Part shown: positions 17,563-25,792 of the stretch, piece after piece
How positions within the stretch are numbered: the first letter of the stretch is position 1
Layout of the letters: every line of letters starts with the position of its first letter
Source: Kribbella jiaozuonensis
GTDB taxonomy: Bacteria > Actinomycetota > Actinomycetes > Propionibacteriales > Kribbellaceae
Length of the DNA: 64,000 bases
Assembly: GCF_005233875.1 (NCBI RefSeq)
Contig: NZ_SZPZ01000002.1
Coordinates: 62,001-126,000 of the forward strand
Reading direction: 5' to 3'
Notes under the pieces: model-generated
The model's database searches: none
Told to the model about the DNA's origin: nothing
What the model saw: only the letters and a program-made list of their open reading frames with translations
Made by a program: the position numbers and the translations under genes

Positions 17563-18513
17563 ATGCCACGTCTGACTTATGGTCGCGCTGGGTTCTTGCG
17601 ACGCATTAGGATGTCACACGACAACTCGCTCTTCGTCGTTGTCGAAGGTAAGGTCACGGACCGGTACTTCATTGAGAAGCTCTGTTCTGCAGAACAGACA
17701 GTCGGGCGAGCCGGTTACGAGATTTACATGGTCGAGCAAATCTCTGATGAAAATGGCCAGGTCTCCGGGGGAAAGGATGCGGTTCTCGCTCTCTTCGACT
17801 ACTGCAAGGCCGAAGGCAAGTTGGCCCAGAAGAACAGTGGCGGAAGTCGATCGGTCGCTTTCGTGGTTGACCGCGACAGCGACAACATTACGGGCGGGAA
17901 GCGACGGTCTCCGCACGTTCTGTACACGTATTATGCTGACAGCGAGGCTCACGCTTTCGCGGATGGCGATCTCGTTAAGGCGTTGCAACCGGCTGCATCC
18001 TTAGATAAGGCAACAGCGGTCGAGGTCGTCAACAGTCTGGGAAATTGGTCTGAGAAACTCGCTGACGACTGGCGACCATGGATTGAACAGTGCTACCTGG
18101 CTAAGGCCTTGCGGTCAAGAACTTGGGTTGGTCTCGGGGCTGCTCACAGTCTTGTGCATAGTGGAGCCATGCGCAGGGAACTAGATTCACAGAAACTCGC
18201 CGCGGCGAAGGCGGCCGTTCGAGATACCTCGCTCTACAGTGGAGTGAAATACGACAGGATCGAAAAAATGGTTCTCGATAAGATCGACCGCGTTTATGCC
18301 GCTGGCCGAGGACGCGAACTGCTTAAAGGCAAATGGCTCGCCGCGCAGCTCACCGAATTAATTGAAAGCAGTTTCAATGATCCTAGGCAGAGAGTTGCTT
18401 GGGACAACGAGCACCTACGCAATATGATCGCCAAGTTTCTGATGAGCTTTCTGGATGTGGATGCACAGGGATCTATGTACATCAGGAAGAAGTTGGTCGG
18501 TCTCGCGGCCTGA
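17563..18513 (+). CDS. DUF4435 TOPRIM-like protein, AriB-like (PARIS defence)
   Basis: A 316-residue DUF4435 protein. The TOPRIM-type acidic residues are visible in VVVEGKVTD (E28, D33) and VVDRDSD (about 101-107), and the HVLYTYYADSEAHAF phrase is characteristic of the family. AriB of PARIS is a DUF4435 effector that cleaves a host tRNA once released from AriA. Here it lies 25 bases downstream of the ATPase in the same direction, with GGGGGG before the ATG, so the two form one operon. Same low-GC composition as the ATPase. The effector target in this organism is unknown. Confidence 0.78.
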   Translation: MPRLTYGRAGFLRRIRMSHDNSLFVVVEGKVTDRYFIEKLCSAEQTVGRAGYEIYMVEQISDENGQVSGGKDAVLALFDYCKAEGKLAQKNSGGSRSVAFVVDRDSDNITGGKRRSPHVLYTYYADSEAHAFADGDLVKALQPAASLDKATAVEVVNSLGNWSEKLADDWRPWIEQCYLAKALRSRTWVGLGAAHSLVHSGAMRRELDSQKLAAAKAAVRDTSLYSGVKYDRIEKMVLDKIDRVYAAGRGRELLKGKWLAAQLTELIESSFNDPRQRVAWDNEHLRNMIAKFLMSFLDVDAQGSMYIRKKLVGLAA

Positions 18514-18679
18514 CAGTTCCTTGACCTCTTCCGATCAGCTTGAGTTAATCGCGCTGTCTCGGAGTCGGACGGCAGAGCGCTTCCCCTCGGGGACGCACCT
18601 AGGTCGATGGGATCCGGTCCGGCGCGGCTTGCGTCACGTCCTGGACTCCGGCGTGTTGTCAGGTTGACGTTTGGCGAGA

Positions 18680-19231
18680 TCACGAGTCATTGCCTGACAT
18701 GAGCTTGAGTTCGGTGAGTACCCAGTCCCACCGGAAGTCTCTTGCGACCTGGTCTCCGGTACCGGATTCGAGTGGCTTAAGTGATGTGGCTGAGCCGTTG
18801 TGCGGGTCGCGGATGCCGACTCCCGCATACCGGAGCACTGCGAGGGATGCGAGCCAGGCGGGGTGGCCGGCCAGGTCAGATTTGGCGAAGGGGGTCGCGA
18901 CGGTTGGGGTGCGCGATCCGAGCGCGGCGCAGAGGACTGTCAGCGGGTAGGTGTTGGCGTTGCCGTTGGCCCATGCGTTGAGGGTGTTGAACGTCGTCGG
19001 CACGACCGCTACAGCGTCGGCCTTTGGCGCGCGCCTGGGTTCGCCCGGCCTCCGGTTACCAGTCAGGACGGGCGCGTCCGCCAGGTCTTGGCCTTCAAGC
19101 CACGGCAGCGCTGCGTCGGTGGGGATGACGTAGGGAGTCCAGCCGTGTTCGCGGGCCGTGCGTACACCGTCGCCAACGCGGGAGGCGAGGGGGGCGCCAC
19201 AGGTGACGATGTAGAGAGTTCGACTGGTCAC
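18680..19231 (-). CDS. Flavoprotein-family protein (PPC decarboxylase-like)
   Basis: A 183-residue protein with the Rossmann-like flavoprotein fold shared by phosphopantothenoylcysteine decarboxylase and lantibiotic decarboxylases: LYIVTCGAPLA at the N-terminus, DAVAVVPTTFNTLNAWANG in the middle (the conserved substrate/FMN-loop with PxTxNT-like motif) and a C-terminal WLASLAVLRYAG. The GTG start at 19231 overlaps the stop of the XRE gene in GTGA, so translation is coupled. Such XRE/flavoprotein couples recur in actinobacterial elements, with unknown role. Confidence 0.75.
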   Translation of the reverse strand: MTSRTLYIVTCGAPLASRVGDGVRTAREHGWTPYVIPTDAALPWLEGQDLADAPVLTGNRRPGEPRRAPKADAVAVVPTTFNTLNAWANGNANTYPLTVLCAALGSRTPTVATPFAKSDLAGHPAWLASLAVLRYAGVGIRDPHNGSATSLKPLESGTGDQVARDFRWDWVLTELKLMSGNDS

Positions 19232-20421
19232 GCGAGGACTCCTGCGCGGGTTGCGATGGCGGTCAGGGCTGGGGTGGGTTTGCGGGCGCGCTTGAGTAGT
19301 TCGCGGACCAGCTCCCGGGCAATGGTGTGATAGCGGATCGACTCGGGGGCGACTCGTTCGGCCTGCTGTAGGTGGAGGATCGCTTCCATGTCGTTCTTGG
19401 CTTGAGCCTGTGCCCAAGCGAGGTCGAGATGCAGGCGCGAGCGGCGGCCTTGAAGACCAGCCGGCATGGCTTCGGTGTCGATTTCGGTTGCCACACGCAG
19501 TACACCAGACGGATCGCCGAACTCGGCCGCGACCGAGGCTCGATGGATCAGGACGTTCGTCGGGCCGAAGGCGGTCCACGAGTGGTTGCCGTCGTTTGCC
19601 AGGAGATCGGCGAGCTGCGTTGCCGTATTGAGTCGCTCGGTGGAGGTGGCGCGATCGGACCGGCGAGCGGCGATGACGGACGAGATGAGCCACAACGACC
19701 CGGCAAGCGATACGGCGTCCGGAGTGTCCGAGCCAGTGAGAGACATCAGACCTTCTGCCGACCGGACAGCGACGCGCTCAGCGTCATCGTTTTGCTGGCT
19801 GCGGAGAAGCGCGATGACCACCTGATAGGCGGCCATGCCTTGCGCAGCCTTCGACTCGGCGGCAAGGGCCGCGTGGGTGGCGCGGTCCGCGGCCAGCCAA
19901 CCAAGGTGATGTTCGCCGACCTTGGTCAGGAGCTTGGAGGCCGCCGTGTAAACGGAGCATCGGGCGAGGTGTGTCTCCCGACCGTCGCGGCCTTGGTAGC
20001 CGTCGTACGCGTCTGCGGCCTGGATGAGGTCCGGCAGCATCGCGGTCGCCTTCTGGTACTGCGCTGCCTGATAGGCCTGGTTGACCTGCACAGCGCCGTT
20101 GCGGAGCTGCGGAAGAGGCCACGGTGACGTCGGCTCACCAAGCAGATGGTGGTAGCTCGCGAGTTGGCTGCGTACGGCGTCGACTGCCGTGACTTGCTCG
20201 GATGCGTCTGGCGCGAGGACCCAATCACGCCCGATCAGGTCAGCTACGTCGATACGCAAGACGGTCGCTAGGTCGTTGAGGGTGGACAGGCGATCGACGC
20301 CGCGAATGCCGCGCTCTACCTGTGAGAGCCAGGATCGCGACATTCCGATGAGGCCGGCGAGGGCGTCTTGCGACATTCCGCGCCGCTTGCGGTACGCCCC
20401 GATGCGCTCACCTACGTGCAT
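19228..20421 (-). CDS. XRE family regulator with long sensor region
   Basis: A 397-residue protein. Residues about 4-60 are a helix-turn-helix of the XRE type (IGAYRKRRGMSQDALAGLIG, SRSWLSQVERG). The remaining 330 residues are helical, TPR-like repeats with many AxxL/AxxY phrases, as in actinobacterial regulators of development and elements. The ATG at 20421 follows GAGGAGG. It is translationally coupled to the downstream flavoprotein. It may control the element, but its operator is not recognised. Confidence 0.85.
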   Translation of the reverse strand: MHVGERIGAYRKRRGMSQDALAGLIGMSRSWLSQVERGIRGVDRLSTLNDLATVLRIDVADLIGRDWVLAPDASEQVTAVDAVRSQLASYHHLLGEPTSPWPLPQLRNGAVQVNQAYQAAQYQKATAMLPDLIQAADAYDGYQGRDGRETHLARCSVYTAASKLLTKVGEHHLGWLAADRATHAALAAESKAAQGMAAYQVVIALLRSQQNDDAERVAVRSAEGLMSLTGSDTPDAVSLAGSLWLISSVIAARRSDRATSTERLNTATQLADLLANDGNHSWTAFGPTNVLIHRASVAAEFGDPSGVLRVATEIDTEAMPAGLQGRRSRLHLDLAWAQAQAKNDMEAILHLQQAERVAPESIRYHTIARELVRELLKRARKPTPALTAIATRAGVLA

Positions 20422-20599
20422 CTGCACTCCTCCTCGTTGGTGTGGTCCCGTTCCTGTAGTGAACCGCCAGCTGGAGCGGACAATGCGCACAAAAGTGCGC
20501 AACCCGCGGAGTGCACATCAATCGATCGTTTCGCCGCCACGCTGCATGCATGAGCGAAGCCAAGTACACAGGAGAAGCCGCGAGTCGAGCGGAAGAACC

Positions 20600-20947
20600 T
20601 CAAGTCGAGGCACCATCGTCGGAGCGCAGGCGTGCTTCGACCACATCGAGTCTGCGCCGCAGTTCCTCCACGACCTCCCGTAGTGCAGATAGGTCATCGG
20701 TCGGAGGTACTCCATCCCGAGACGCGACGAACACGCCGCGGCCCCGCTGGGTGTACACGAGTCCCTCGAGACGCAGTTGTTCGATGGCCTTCTGCAGAGT
20801 CATCAGAGCAACTCCCCACTCGTTGGCGAGTTCGCGGCCGGACGGCAGCTTGGTGCCGGCCGCCAGTTCCCCGGCCTGGATTGCTCGGCGTAGTCCGTCA
20901 GCTACCTGGACATACGGCGGGCGTGGGTCGTTGGTCTCTACCTGCAT
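20600..20947 (-). CDS. GntR family regulator (short, YtrA-like)
   Basis: A 115-residue protein: winged helix typical of GntR (PYVQVADGLRRAIQAGELAA, LPSGRELANEWGVALMTLQK, EGLVYTQRGRGVFV) plus a short C-terminal coiled coil (ALREVVEELRRRLDVVEARL) instead of a ligand domain. Divergent from the Xis-like gene at 21066, with a palindromic CCTAGG-rich region between. By analogy with pSAM2 KorSA it probably represses the transfer/excision operon. Confidence 0.85.
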   Translation of the reverse strand: MQVETNDPRPPYVQVADGLRRAIQAGELAAGTKLPSGRELANEWGVALMTLQKAIEQLRLEGLVYTQRGRGVFVASRDGVPPTDDLSALREVVEELRRRLDVVEARLRSDDGAST

Positions 20948-21014
20948 ACGTCAACCGTAGTCGGCCTAGGTAGCTAGGTCAGTCAGTCGGGCGCAAGTCT
21001 TGTTCATCCAAGTG

Positions 21015-21045
21015 ACCTAGGTTAACCTAGGTCAACCTAGTTAAC
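21015..21045. promoter_or_regulatory. Palindromic GntR operator before the excision/transfer genes
   Basis: CCTAGGTTAACCTAGG (21016-21031) is a perfect 16-bp palindrome and is followed by a third half site TCAACCTAGTTAAC. Weaker CCTAGG/CTAGGTC copies occur at 20965-20980. Location between GntR and the Xis-like gene, repeated half sites and symmetry support an operator. Confidence 0.7.
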
Positions 21046-21065
21046 TCTTGATAAGGAGAGAGCGA

Positions 21066-21314
21066 GTGAGTGAAGACGCAACGGCCGCGGAGGCCGTACG
21101 GAAGTTCCTTAGCGTTGCCGCCGCCGCGAAGGTGCTCGGACTGTCTGAGATGACGCTCTATCGAGTGATCCAGGCGAACTCATTCCCGGCTGTCAAGGTC
21201 GGCCGAAGGCTGTTCATTCCGAGTCAGGCCCTCGATGACATGGCTGCCGCCGCGATCTCCAGCGGGGGAGTCGTGGACGCGGCCGAGTGGCGGCCGGCGC
21301 AGGTCGCCGGATGA
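21066..21314 (+). CDS. Excisionase-family helix-turn-helix protein
   Basis: An 82-residue MerR-like winged helix: FLSVAAAAKVLGLSEMTLYR, then VIQANSFPAVKVGRRLFIPS, the pattern of excisionase-type (AlpA/Xis) DNA-binding domains. The GTG at 21066 is chosen because AAGGAG lies eight bases upstream. It is probably the recombination directionality factor, although it is 26 kb away from the integrase; a transcription factor role is the alternative. Confidence 0.75.
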   Translation: MSEDATAAEAVRKFLSVAAAAKVLGLSEMTLYRVIQANSFPAVKVGRRLFIPSQALDDMAAAAISSGGVVDAAEWRPAQVAG

Positions 21315-21349
21315 GCCGCCAGTTGTCCTCACATCCCCAGACATCCAAG

Positions 21350-21388
21350 ACCGGCCCTGCCGCAGGCGCCAACCAGAGCAGGGCCGGT
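21350..21388 (+). terminator. Hairpin between the Xis-like gene and the transfer operon
   Basis: ACCGGCCCTGC (21350-21360) pairs perfectly with GCAGGGCCGGT (21378-21388) around a 17-base loop, followed by TCTCCC. It may terminate or attenuate transcription entering the transfer operon, whose first gene has its own AGGAGGT ribosome site at 21415. Confidence 0.5.
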
Positions 21389-21427
21389 TCTCCCGTCACT
21401 CAGCAGAGATTTCAGGAGGTGTCCAGC

Positions 21428-21790
21428 ATGACTGATGCTGGTTCGCCGGGCACGGAATGGGTGCCTCGGTTTGGTGATCCGGAGGTGTCGCGCGATCGGG
21501 CGGACCTCATTCGCGGGCTGTTCGAGTTGGCGGGTTTTGTTGCCAACTACCCCGAGTTGCCGTTGCCGCAGGTCAACGCGGTGATGATCCCGGGCGGTTC
21601 GACAGATGCCGACGGCGTGTGGACGGTCGCTGCGGTGGCCGAGGCGCTCGGCGTCGCGACGGGGTTCGGCGGCGATGGTGCTTTCGTAGCGCAGTCCCGG
21701 TTTGGTCCGGTGTCGGTCCGGTGTGTCGCGCGGCTTGCCGCGCCGCCCGGCGGGGACCGTCGTGAGGCCGTGGCGGGGGAGGGTCGATGA
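21428..21790 (+). CDS. Unknown protein, first gene of the transfer operon
   Basis: A 120-residue protein (MTDAGSPGTEWVPRFGDPEV) with a predicted alpha/beta composition: DLIRGLFELAGFVANYPELP, then strand-rich ATGFGGDGAFVAQSRFGPVS. The strong AGGAGGTGTCC ribosome site fixes the ATG at 21428; the open frame upstream crosses the hairpin. The stop overlaps the next start (ATGA). No family recognised. Confidence 0.65.
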   Translation: MTDAGSPGTEWVPRFGDPEVSRDRADLIRGLFELAGFVANYPELPLPQVNAVMIPGGSTDADGVWTVAAVAEALGVATGFGGDGAFVAQSRFGPVSVRCVARLAAPPGGDRREAVAGEGR

Positions 21791-22302
21791 ACGAGTCGAC
21801 TGCTGTGGATCTGGCGTGGCGGATGCACGACTCGGCTGCCGGCGCGATTGATCGAGCGGACACTAAGGCCGGGTTCGCGGCGACGGTGGAGACGGCTGCT
21901 GCGGCTGTGGTGTTGTCGCTGGTGTCGCAGGCGCACGGCTCCCCGCTGGTGGTTCGTGTGTTGTTCGGACTGTCGCTGATCGCCCTCGCGGTGGCGTTGG
22001 CCGCGGCGATGCTCGTGGTGACGCCGCGCCTTCACTACGCGGGTTACGAGTTGTCGCCGGGGGAGTTTCTGTATTTCGGCGCGGTGCGTCTTCGGTCGGT
22101 GAAGGAGTTGCGTTGCCACATCGATCCGACGGTGTACGGCGGCTTGGTCGCTGAGCCGTGGGAGGCGATCAGCCACCAGGCCAAGCGGCTGGCGGAGATC
22201 GCTTGGGCGAAGCACCGGCTGGCGCGGGTGTCGTTCCTGGCCGCTGCCGTCGGTGTGGCGATCTCTGCGGTCGCGGTGCTGGTGGGAGGTGCGCTGCGAT
22301 GA
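21787..22302 (+). CDS. Pycsar-effector-like (DUF5706) membrane protein
   Basis: A 171-residue protein. The N-terminal AIDRADTKAGFAATVETAAA carries the ADTKAG signature of the domain named Pycsar effector protein (PycTM-type, DUF5706), followed by two membrane helices (about 30-80), a soluble segment and a third helix at the C-terminus (VSFLAAAVGVAISAVAVLVG). In Pycsar, PycTM responds to cyclic pyrimidine nucleotides and damages the membrane. Here no cyclase is nearby; instead the gene overlaps the coupling protein by four bases, which suggests a role tied to transfer. Family assignment is by motif only. Confidence 0.6.
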   Translation: MNESTAVDLAWRMHDSAAGAIDRADTKAGFAATVETAAAAVVLSLVSQAHGSPLVVRVLFGLSLIALAVALAAAMLVVTPRLHYAGYELSPGEFLYFGAVRLRSVKELRCHIDPTVYGGLVAEPWEAISHQAKRLAEIAWAKHRLARVSFLAAAVGVAISAVAVLVGGALR

Positions 22303-24659
22303 ACAGGCGTCCGACCGCCCGTGAGGGTGTGGTGTTGCCGAGGTTCGGTGCCGCGTCGGTCGCGGCGACTGTGCTGGGGCTGGTGTTGGTGTTTTGGGCG
22401 CCGAACGCGCTGGCGGTGCGGGCTGGTACGTGGACGGCGACGGTCGGCGGTGTGGGTGTCGTGACCGCTGCGCTGCTGTTCTGGCGGGTCGGTCCCGGCT
22501 TGCTGCTCGCGTTCCCGTTGTGGGTTGGGCTCGCTGGCGTCATTGCTTCTCGCACAGGAGCGCCAGGACACGCGGGTGCATGGTTGATCACCGGCGGCGT
22601 GCTCGCTGCACTTTCTGTCGTGCTTGTCTGGGTGAACCGCGCCGTCGGCAGCGGTGTCACCTTCGCTGCCTGGCTGCTCTACACAGGATCCCTGCTGCGG
22701 ATCGTTCCGGCCCGCGCGAGTGCACACGCGTACTGGTGGCTCCTGATCGCCGCCGGCGTGCTGGCGCTGGTCGCAACAGTCGCGCGAGTGGTGCTGTCCC
22801 GCTCGAGTTCACGGGGCCTGCTGCGCAAGCTGCACCGCGCCGGTCGGGAGACTGACGGGCTGGCCTCGCAGGCCGACGTGTGGCGTGGCGCATCCGCCCG
22901 GGTAGTCCGATCGAAGGCGGCGCAGGTGCGTCCGAGCCTGGACGAGGTGTCTCGGTGGAAGCGGCGTCGGGTGCCGTTGTCTGAGCTGGGCGTGAAGGTG
23001 GCCCGGGTTGGCGCGGTCGGGATCTGGTCGTCGGCCGAGGATCACACGATCACCTTCGGTGGCCCGCGCAAAGGCAAGACGCAGCAGATCATGAACTACG
23101 CGGTCGAGGCACCGGGCGCACTGATCACGACGTCGACCAAGCTCGACCTGCTCGTCCACACCTATCCGCGCCGCGCGAAGCGTGGGCCGGTGTGGGTATT
23201 CGACCCGTCGGGCATCGTCCAGCCTGGCTCGCAGCTCGCCGGCCAGTTGGACGGCGACGAGTCGGTGACGTTTGTGCGGTTCAACCCGCTTGTTGGGTGC
23301 GAGCTGGCAGCGACGGCGATGGATCGCGCCGCGGATCTGATCGACGGTATCGGCCGGTCGAAGCATGACGGCCAGGGCGAGCGGTGGGACGGGTTCGCCA
23401 AGCAGACCCTGCAGTCGTTGCTGCACGCCGCGGCGATCGGCGGATATTCGATGTACGACGTGCAGCAGTGGGTCGCGCACCCGTCGGACCAGGCGAAGCG
23501 TGACGTGCTGTTCGAGCTGCGGATGGCCGGGCCCGAGGCCGCGGGCATGATGCAGGAGGCTACGCAGTTCTTCGAGAACAACCCCAACACCCAGAGCAGC
23601 ATCAGTACGACGATCATGCCTGCGTTGAGCTGGCTGTCGGTTCCGTCCGCTGCCGCGTCGGCCGCGCCGGGCGGGCAGCAGTTCGACGTGCAGCAGCTGC
23701 TCGACGAGACCGGCACCGTGTACCTGCTCGGCGCGGAGGACGCGAAGACCTCACCATTGGTGACCGCGCTGACGGCGGATCTCGCGCGGCGCGCGAAGAG
23801 CATCGCGGCCGGTATGCCGGGGGAGCGGCTCGACCCGTTCCTGACGATGGTGCTCGACGAAGCCGCGCTGATCTGCCTGATCCCGTTGGACCGGTGGAGC
23901 GGTGACTTCGGGTCGCGCGGGATCTGCATGCACATCGCCGCGCAGTCCCGCGCGCAGATGCGGGAACGGTTCGGCGACGCCGCCACCGGTGCCCTGTTGA
24001 CCAACACGAACACGAAGGTCGTGTTCGGCGGCACCGGTGACGACGACGACCTGCGCTACTGGTCGACGCTGGCCGGCGAGCGCGAAGAGCCCGCGATCAC
24101 CCGGGACCGGGCCACCGGGTCGCGGTCGGAGACCACCCGACGCACTGCGGTGCTGAACCCGGGGCAGACCGGCGAGCTGCGCGCCGGCCAGATGCTTGTC
24201 ATCAGCAACAACATGCCGCCCGCGATCGTCAAGGCCCGGATGTACTACCGGCGCTGGGACGTGCGCACCGAACGGTACGCCCACACAGCGCACCGGGTAC
24301 GCGCCCAGCTCAACGCCGCCGGTGGCCGGGTCAAGGACCTGCACGCGGCCCGCGCATTCGCTCGTCAAGTGGATCGCTTCGGCGAGTGGATGCTCGACCG
24401 ATTCGGATGGATGCTCGCACCCCTCACCGGAGACGACCAGATCGCCGCCGGCGGAACAGTCGTCAGCGCGAACACCCCGGTGAGCTCAACCCACCCGGGT
24501 CACGCCCGGGTGCGACTGGCCGCGGCTTTGACGTGGCTTGACGCTGCCGACCCGCTGCGAGAACTCGTCGCCCGGGTGCGACTCAACAGCTCAACCCGCA
24601 AGGCCCGCGCCGCACTCGCCGCGCGGACCGAGCGGCCAGTCGACCAGGAGGTGAAGTGA
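22299..24659 (+). CDS. VirD4/TraG-like type IV coupling protein
   Basis: A 786-residue conjugative ATPase that would bring the relaxase-DNA complex to the membrane pore. Several N-terminal membrane helices (about 15-165) precede the motor: Walker A GGPRKGKTQ (about 254-262), TTSTKLDLL (the T4CP switch), and Walker B TMVLDEAALI (about 515-524), then IAAQSRAQMRERFG. The C-terminus is Arg-rich. Six or more membrane segments exceed the two of classical VirD4. Start ATG 22299 overlaps the preceding stop. It is the only conjugation-type ATPase in the element. Confidence 0.9.
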   Translation: MNRRPTAREGVVLPRFGAASVAATVLGLVLVFWAPNALAVRAGTWTATVGGVGVVTAALLFWRVGPGLLLAFPLWVGLAGVIASRTGAPGHAGAWLITGGVLAALSVVLVWVNRAVGSGVTFAAWLLYTGSLLRIVPARASAHAYWWLLIAAGVLALVATVARVVLSRSSSRGLLRKLHRAGRETDGLASQADVWRGASARVVRSKAAQVRPSLDEVSRWKRRRVPLSELGVKVARVGAVGIWSSAEDHTITFGGPRKGKTQQIMNYAVEAPGALITTSTKLDLLVHTYPRRAKRGPVWVFDPSGIVQPGSQLAGQLDGDESVTFVRFNPLVGCELAATAMDRAADLIDGIGRSKHDGQGERWDGFAKQTLQSLLHAAAIGGYSMYDVQQWVAHPSDQAKRDVLFELRMAGPEAAGMMQEATQFFENNPNTQSSISTTIMPALSWLSVPSAAASAAPGGQQFDVQQLLDETGTVYLLGAEDAKTSPLVTALTADLARRAKSIAAGMPGERLDPFLTMVLDEAALICLIPLDRWSGDFGSRGICMHIAAQSRAQMRERFGDAATGALLTNTNTKVVFGGTGDDDDLRYWSTLAGEREEPAITRDRATGSRSETTRRTAVLNPGQTGELRAGQMLVISNNMPPAIVKARMYYRRWDVRTERYAHTAHRVRAQLNAAGGRVKDLHAARAFARQVDRFGEWMLDRFGWMLAPLTGDDQIAAGGTVVSANTPVSSTHPGHARVRLAAALTWLDAADPLRELVARVRLNSSTRKARAALAARTERPVDQEVK

Positions 24660-24877
24660 TGGCTACGCGTCAGCTCACTGTTGCTCCGATCCCGCACGAC
24701 TTCCCGTTCCCGATCTGCTCCCTGTGTCAGTTCCCGATCCCGGCCCACGACCTGGCCGGGCTCGAGTTCCAGCCTCGCCACGCCAGCACATGCCTGCCGG
24801 ACGAACGACAGGACGCGACGCAGAGTGCCTGCTGTCCGTCCTCGGGAAGGCGGGTGCGGCATGAGCACGCCGTTTGA
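24659..24877 (+). CDS. Small Cys-rich protein of the transfer operon
   Basis: A 72-residue protein with CSLC near residue 20, H41 and further cysteines, suggestive of a zinc-binding knuckle. Its ATG overlaps the coupling-protein stop (TGATG). Its tail overlaps the next gene by 17 bases. Coupled position supports reality; function unknown. Confidence 0.55.
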   Translation: MATRQLTVAPIPHDFPFPICSLCQFPIPAHDLAGLEFQPRHASTCLPDERQDATQSACCPSSGRRVRHEHAV

Positions 24878-25064
24878 GGCCGCGCGCAACGAGGTGCGGG
24901 TGCGGTGGGACTGCCAGGAGGTCTCCGAGCGGCTGCGGATCGACGCGGCCGGGGCCTACGACGAGAACGGCACACTGACCGGCTGGATCGCCGTCGATCC
25001 CATCGCGCTGCAGGACGCCATCGACGCCTACATCCACTGCCACTGCGAGGAGGGAGAGGCGTGA
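24861..25064 (+). CDS. Small protein of the transfer operon
   Basis: A 67-residue acidic protein (MSTPFEAARNEVRVRWDCQE) ending with a His/Cys cluster (YIHCHCEEGEA). The ATG at 24861 is preceded by GGAAGGCGGG. It overlaps both neighbours in different frames, in keeping with the compact operon. No family recognised. Confidence 0.55.
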   Translation: MSTPFEAARNEVRVRWDCQEVSERLRIDAAGAYDENGTLTGWIAVDPIALQDAIDAYIHCHCEEGEA

Positions 25065-25792
25065 AGCACACCGATCACGACGATCCCGAGCAGACCGCGC
25101 AGAAAGCCGTCGCGGCGCTCGCTCGGGAGCTCGAGAAGCTGAGCCGCGAGGTGCAGGCATTGAAAGGCGGAATGCGGCAGACCGCCTCTAAGGGCACCGT
25201 GACCGAGCTCGCGAAGGTCGTGGAGAACCTCAGCGAGACGGTCATGAAGGTCGCCGCCGGCGGCGGTAAGAAGGCCAGCGAGCAGGATCCGGTGCGGTCC
25301 TGGCTGCGGCTGCCCGAGGACGAGACCGCCGCACAAGAGGTGCTGTCCGAACTGGTGCCGTGGATGCAGACCGTGTACCTGCGCTACGGCGACGCCCGCG
25401 AGACGTTGCCGCCGTGCTGGCCGTGGCACCCCGAGATCGTCGAGGAACTGCTCTGGTTGATGGACGCCTGGTTCGCCGCCTTCTACGGCCCGGACGCGTC
25501 GCTTCGGCTGGTAGGCGACTGGCACGACCGGCAACGTCCCGGCGTGATGCGCCGCGTCGCCATCTACTCCACGGCCTGCGACCTGCCGACCCACCTCGAC
25601 GAGGCCGGACAACCGGCAACCGCCTTGCCGCTCATCGACCAGCTCGACCCCTTCGTCACCTGGTGGGCAGGGGACCGCGACAACAACGGCCCCGCGCCCA
25701 CCCGCGACCAGATCCACGCCGCCAGGCGCGGCGGACACGGCGCTGGGCAGGCCGGCGGGCTGACCGCCGTACCCCAGGACGGGAGCTACTGA
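25061..25792 (+). CDS. DUF4913 domain protein
   Basis: A 243-residue protein. An N-terminal coiled coil (LARELEKLSREVQALKGGMR) is followed by the DUF4913 region, recognisable from LPPCWPWHPEIVEELLWLMD and LVGDWHDRQRPGVMRRV. This domain is confined largely to actinobacterial conjugative plasmids and elements, next to coupling proteins and relaxases, with unknown role; it may adapt the substrate to the coupling protein. GTG 25061 overlaps the previous stop (GTGA). Confidence 0.8.
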   Translation: MKHTDHDDPEQTAQKAVAALARELEKLSREVQALKGGMRQTASKGTVTELAKVVENLSETVMKVAAGGGKKASEQDPVRSWLRLPEDETAAQEVLSELVPWMQTVYLRYGDARETLPPCWPWHPEIVEELLWLMDAWFAAFYGPDASLRLVGDWHDRQRPGVMRRVAIYSTACDLPTHLDEAGQPATALPLIDQLDPFVTWWAGDRDNNGPAPTRDQIHAARRGGHGAGQAGGLTAVPQDGSY

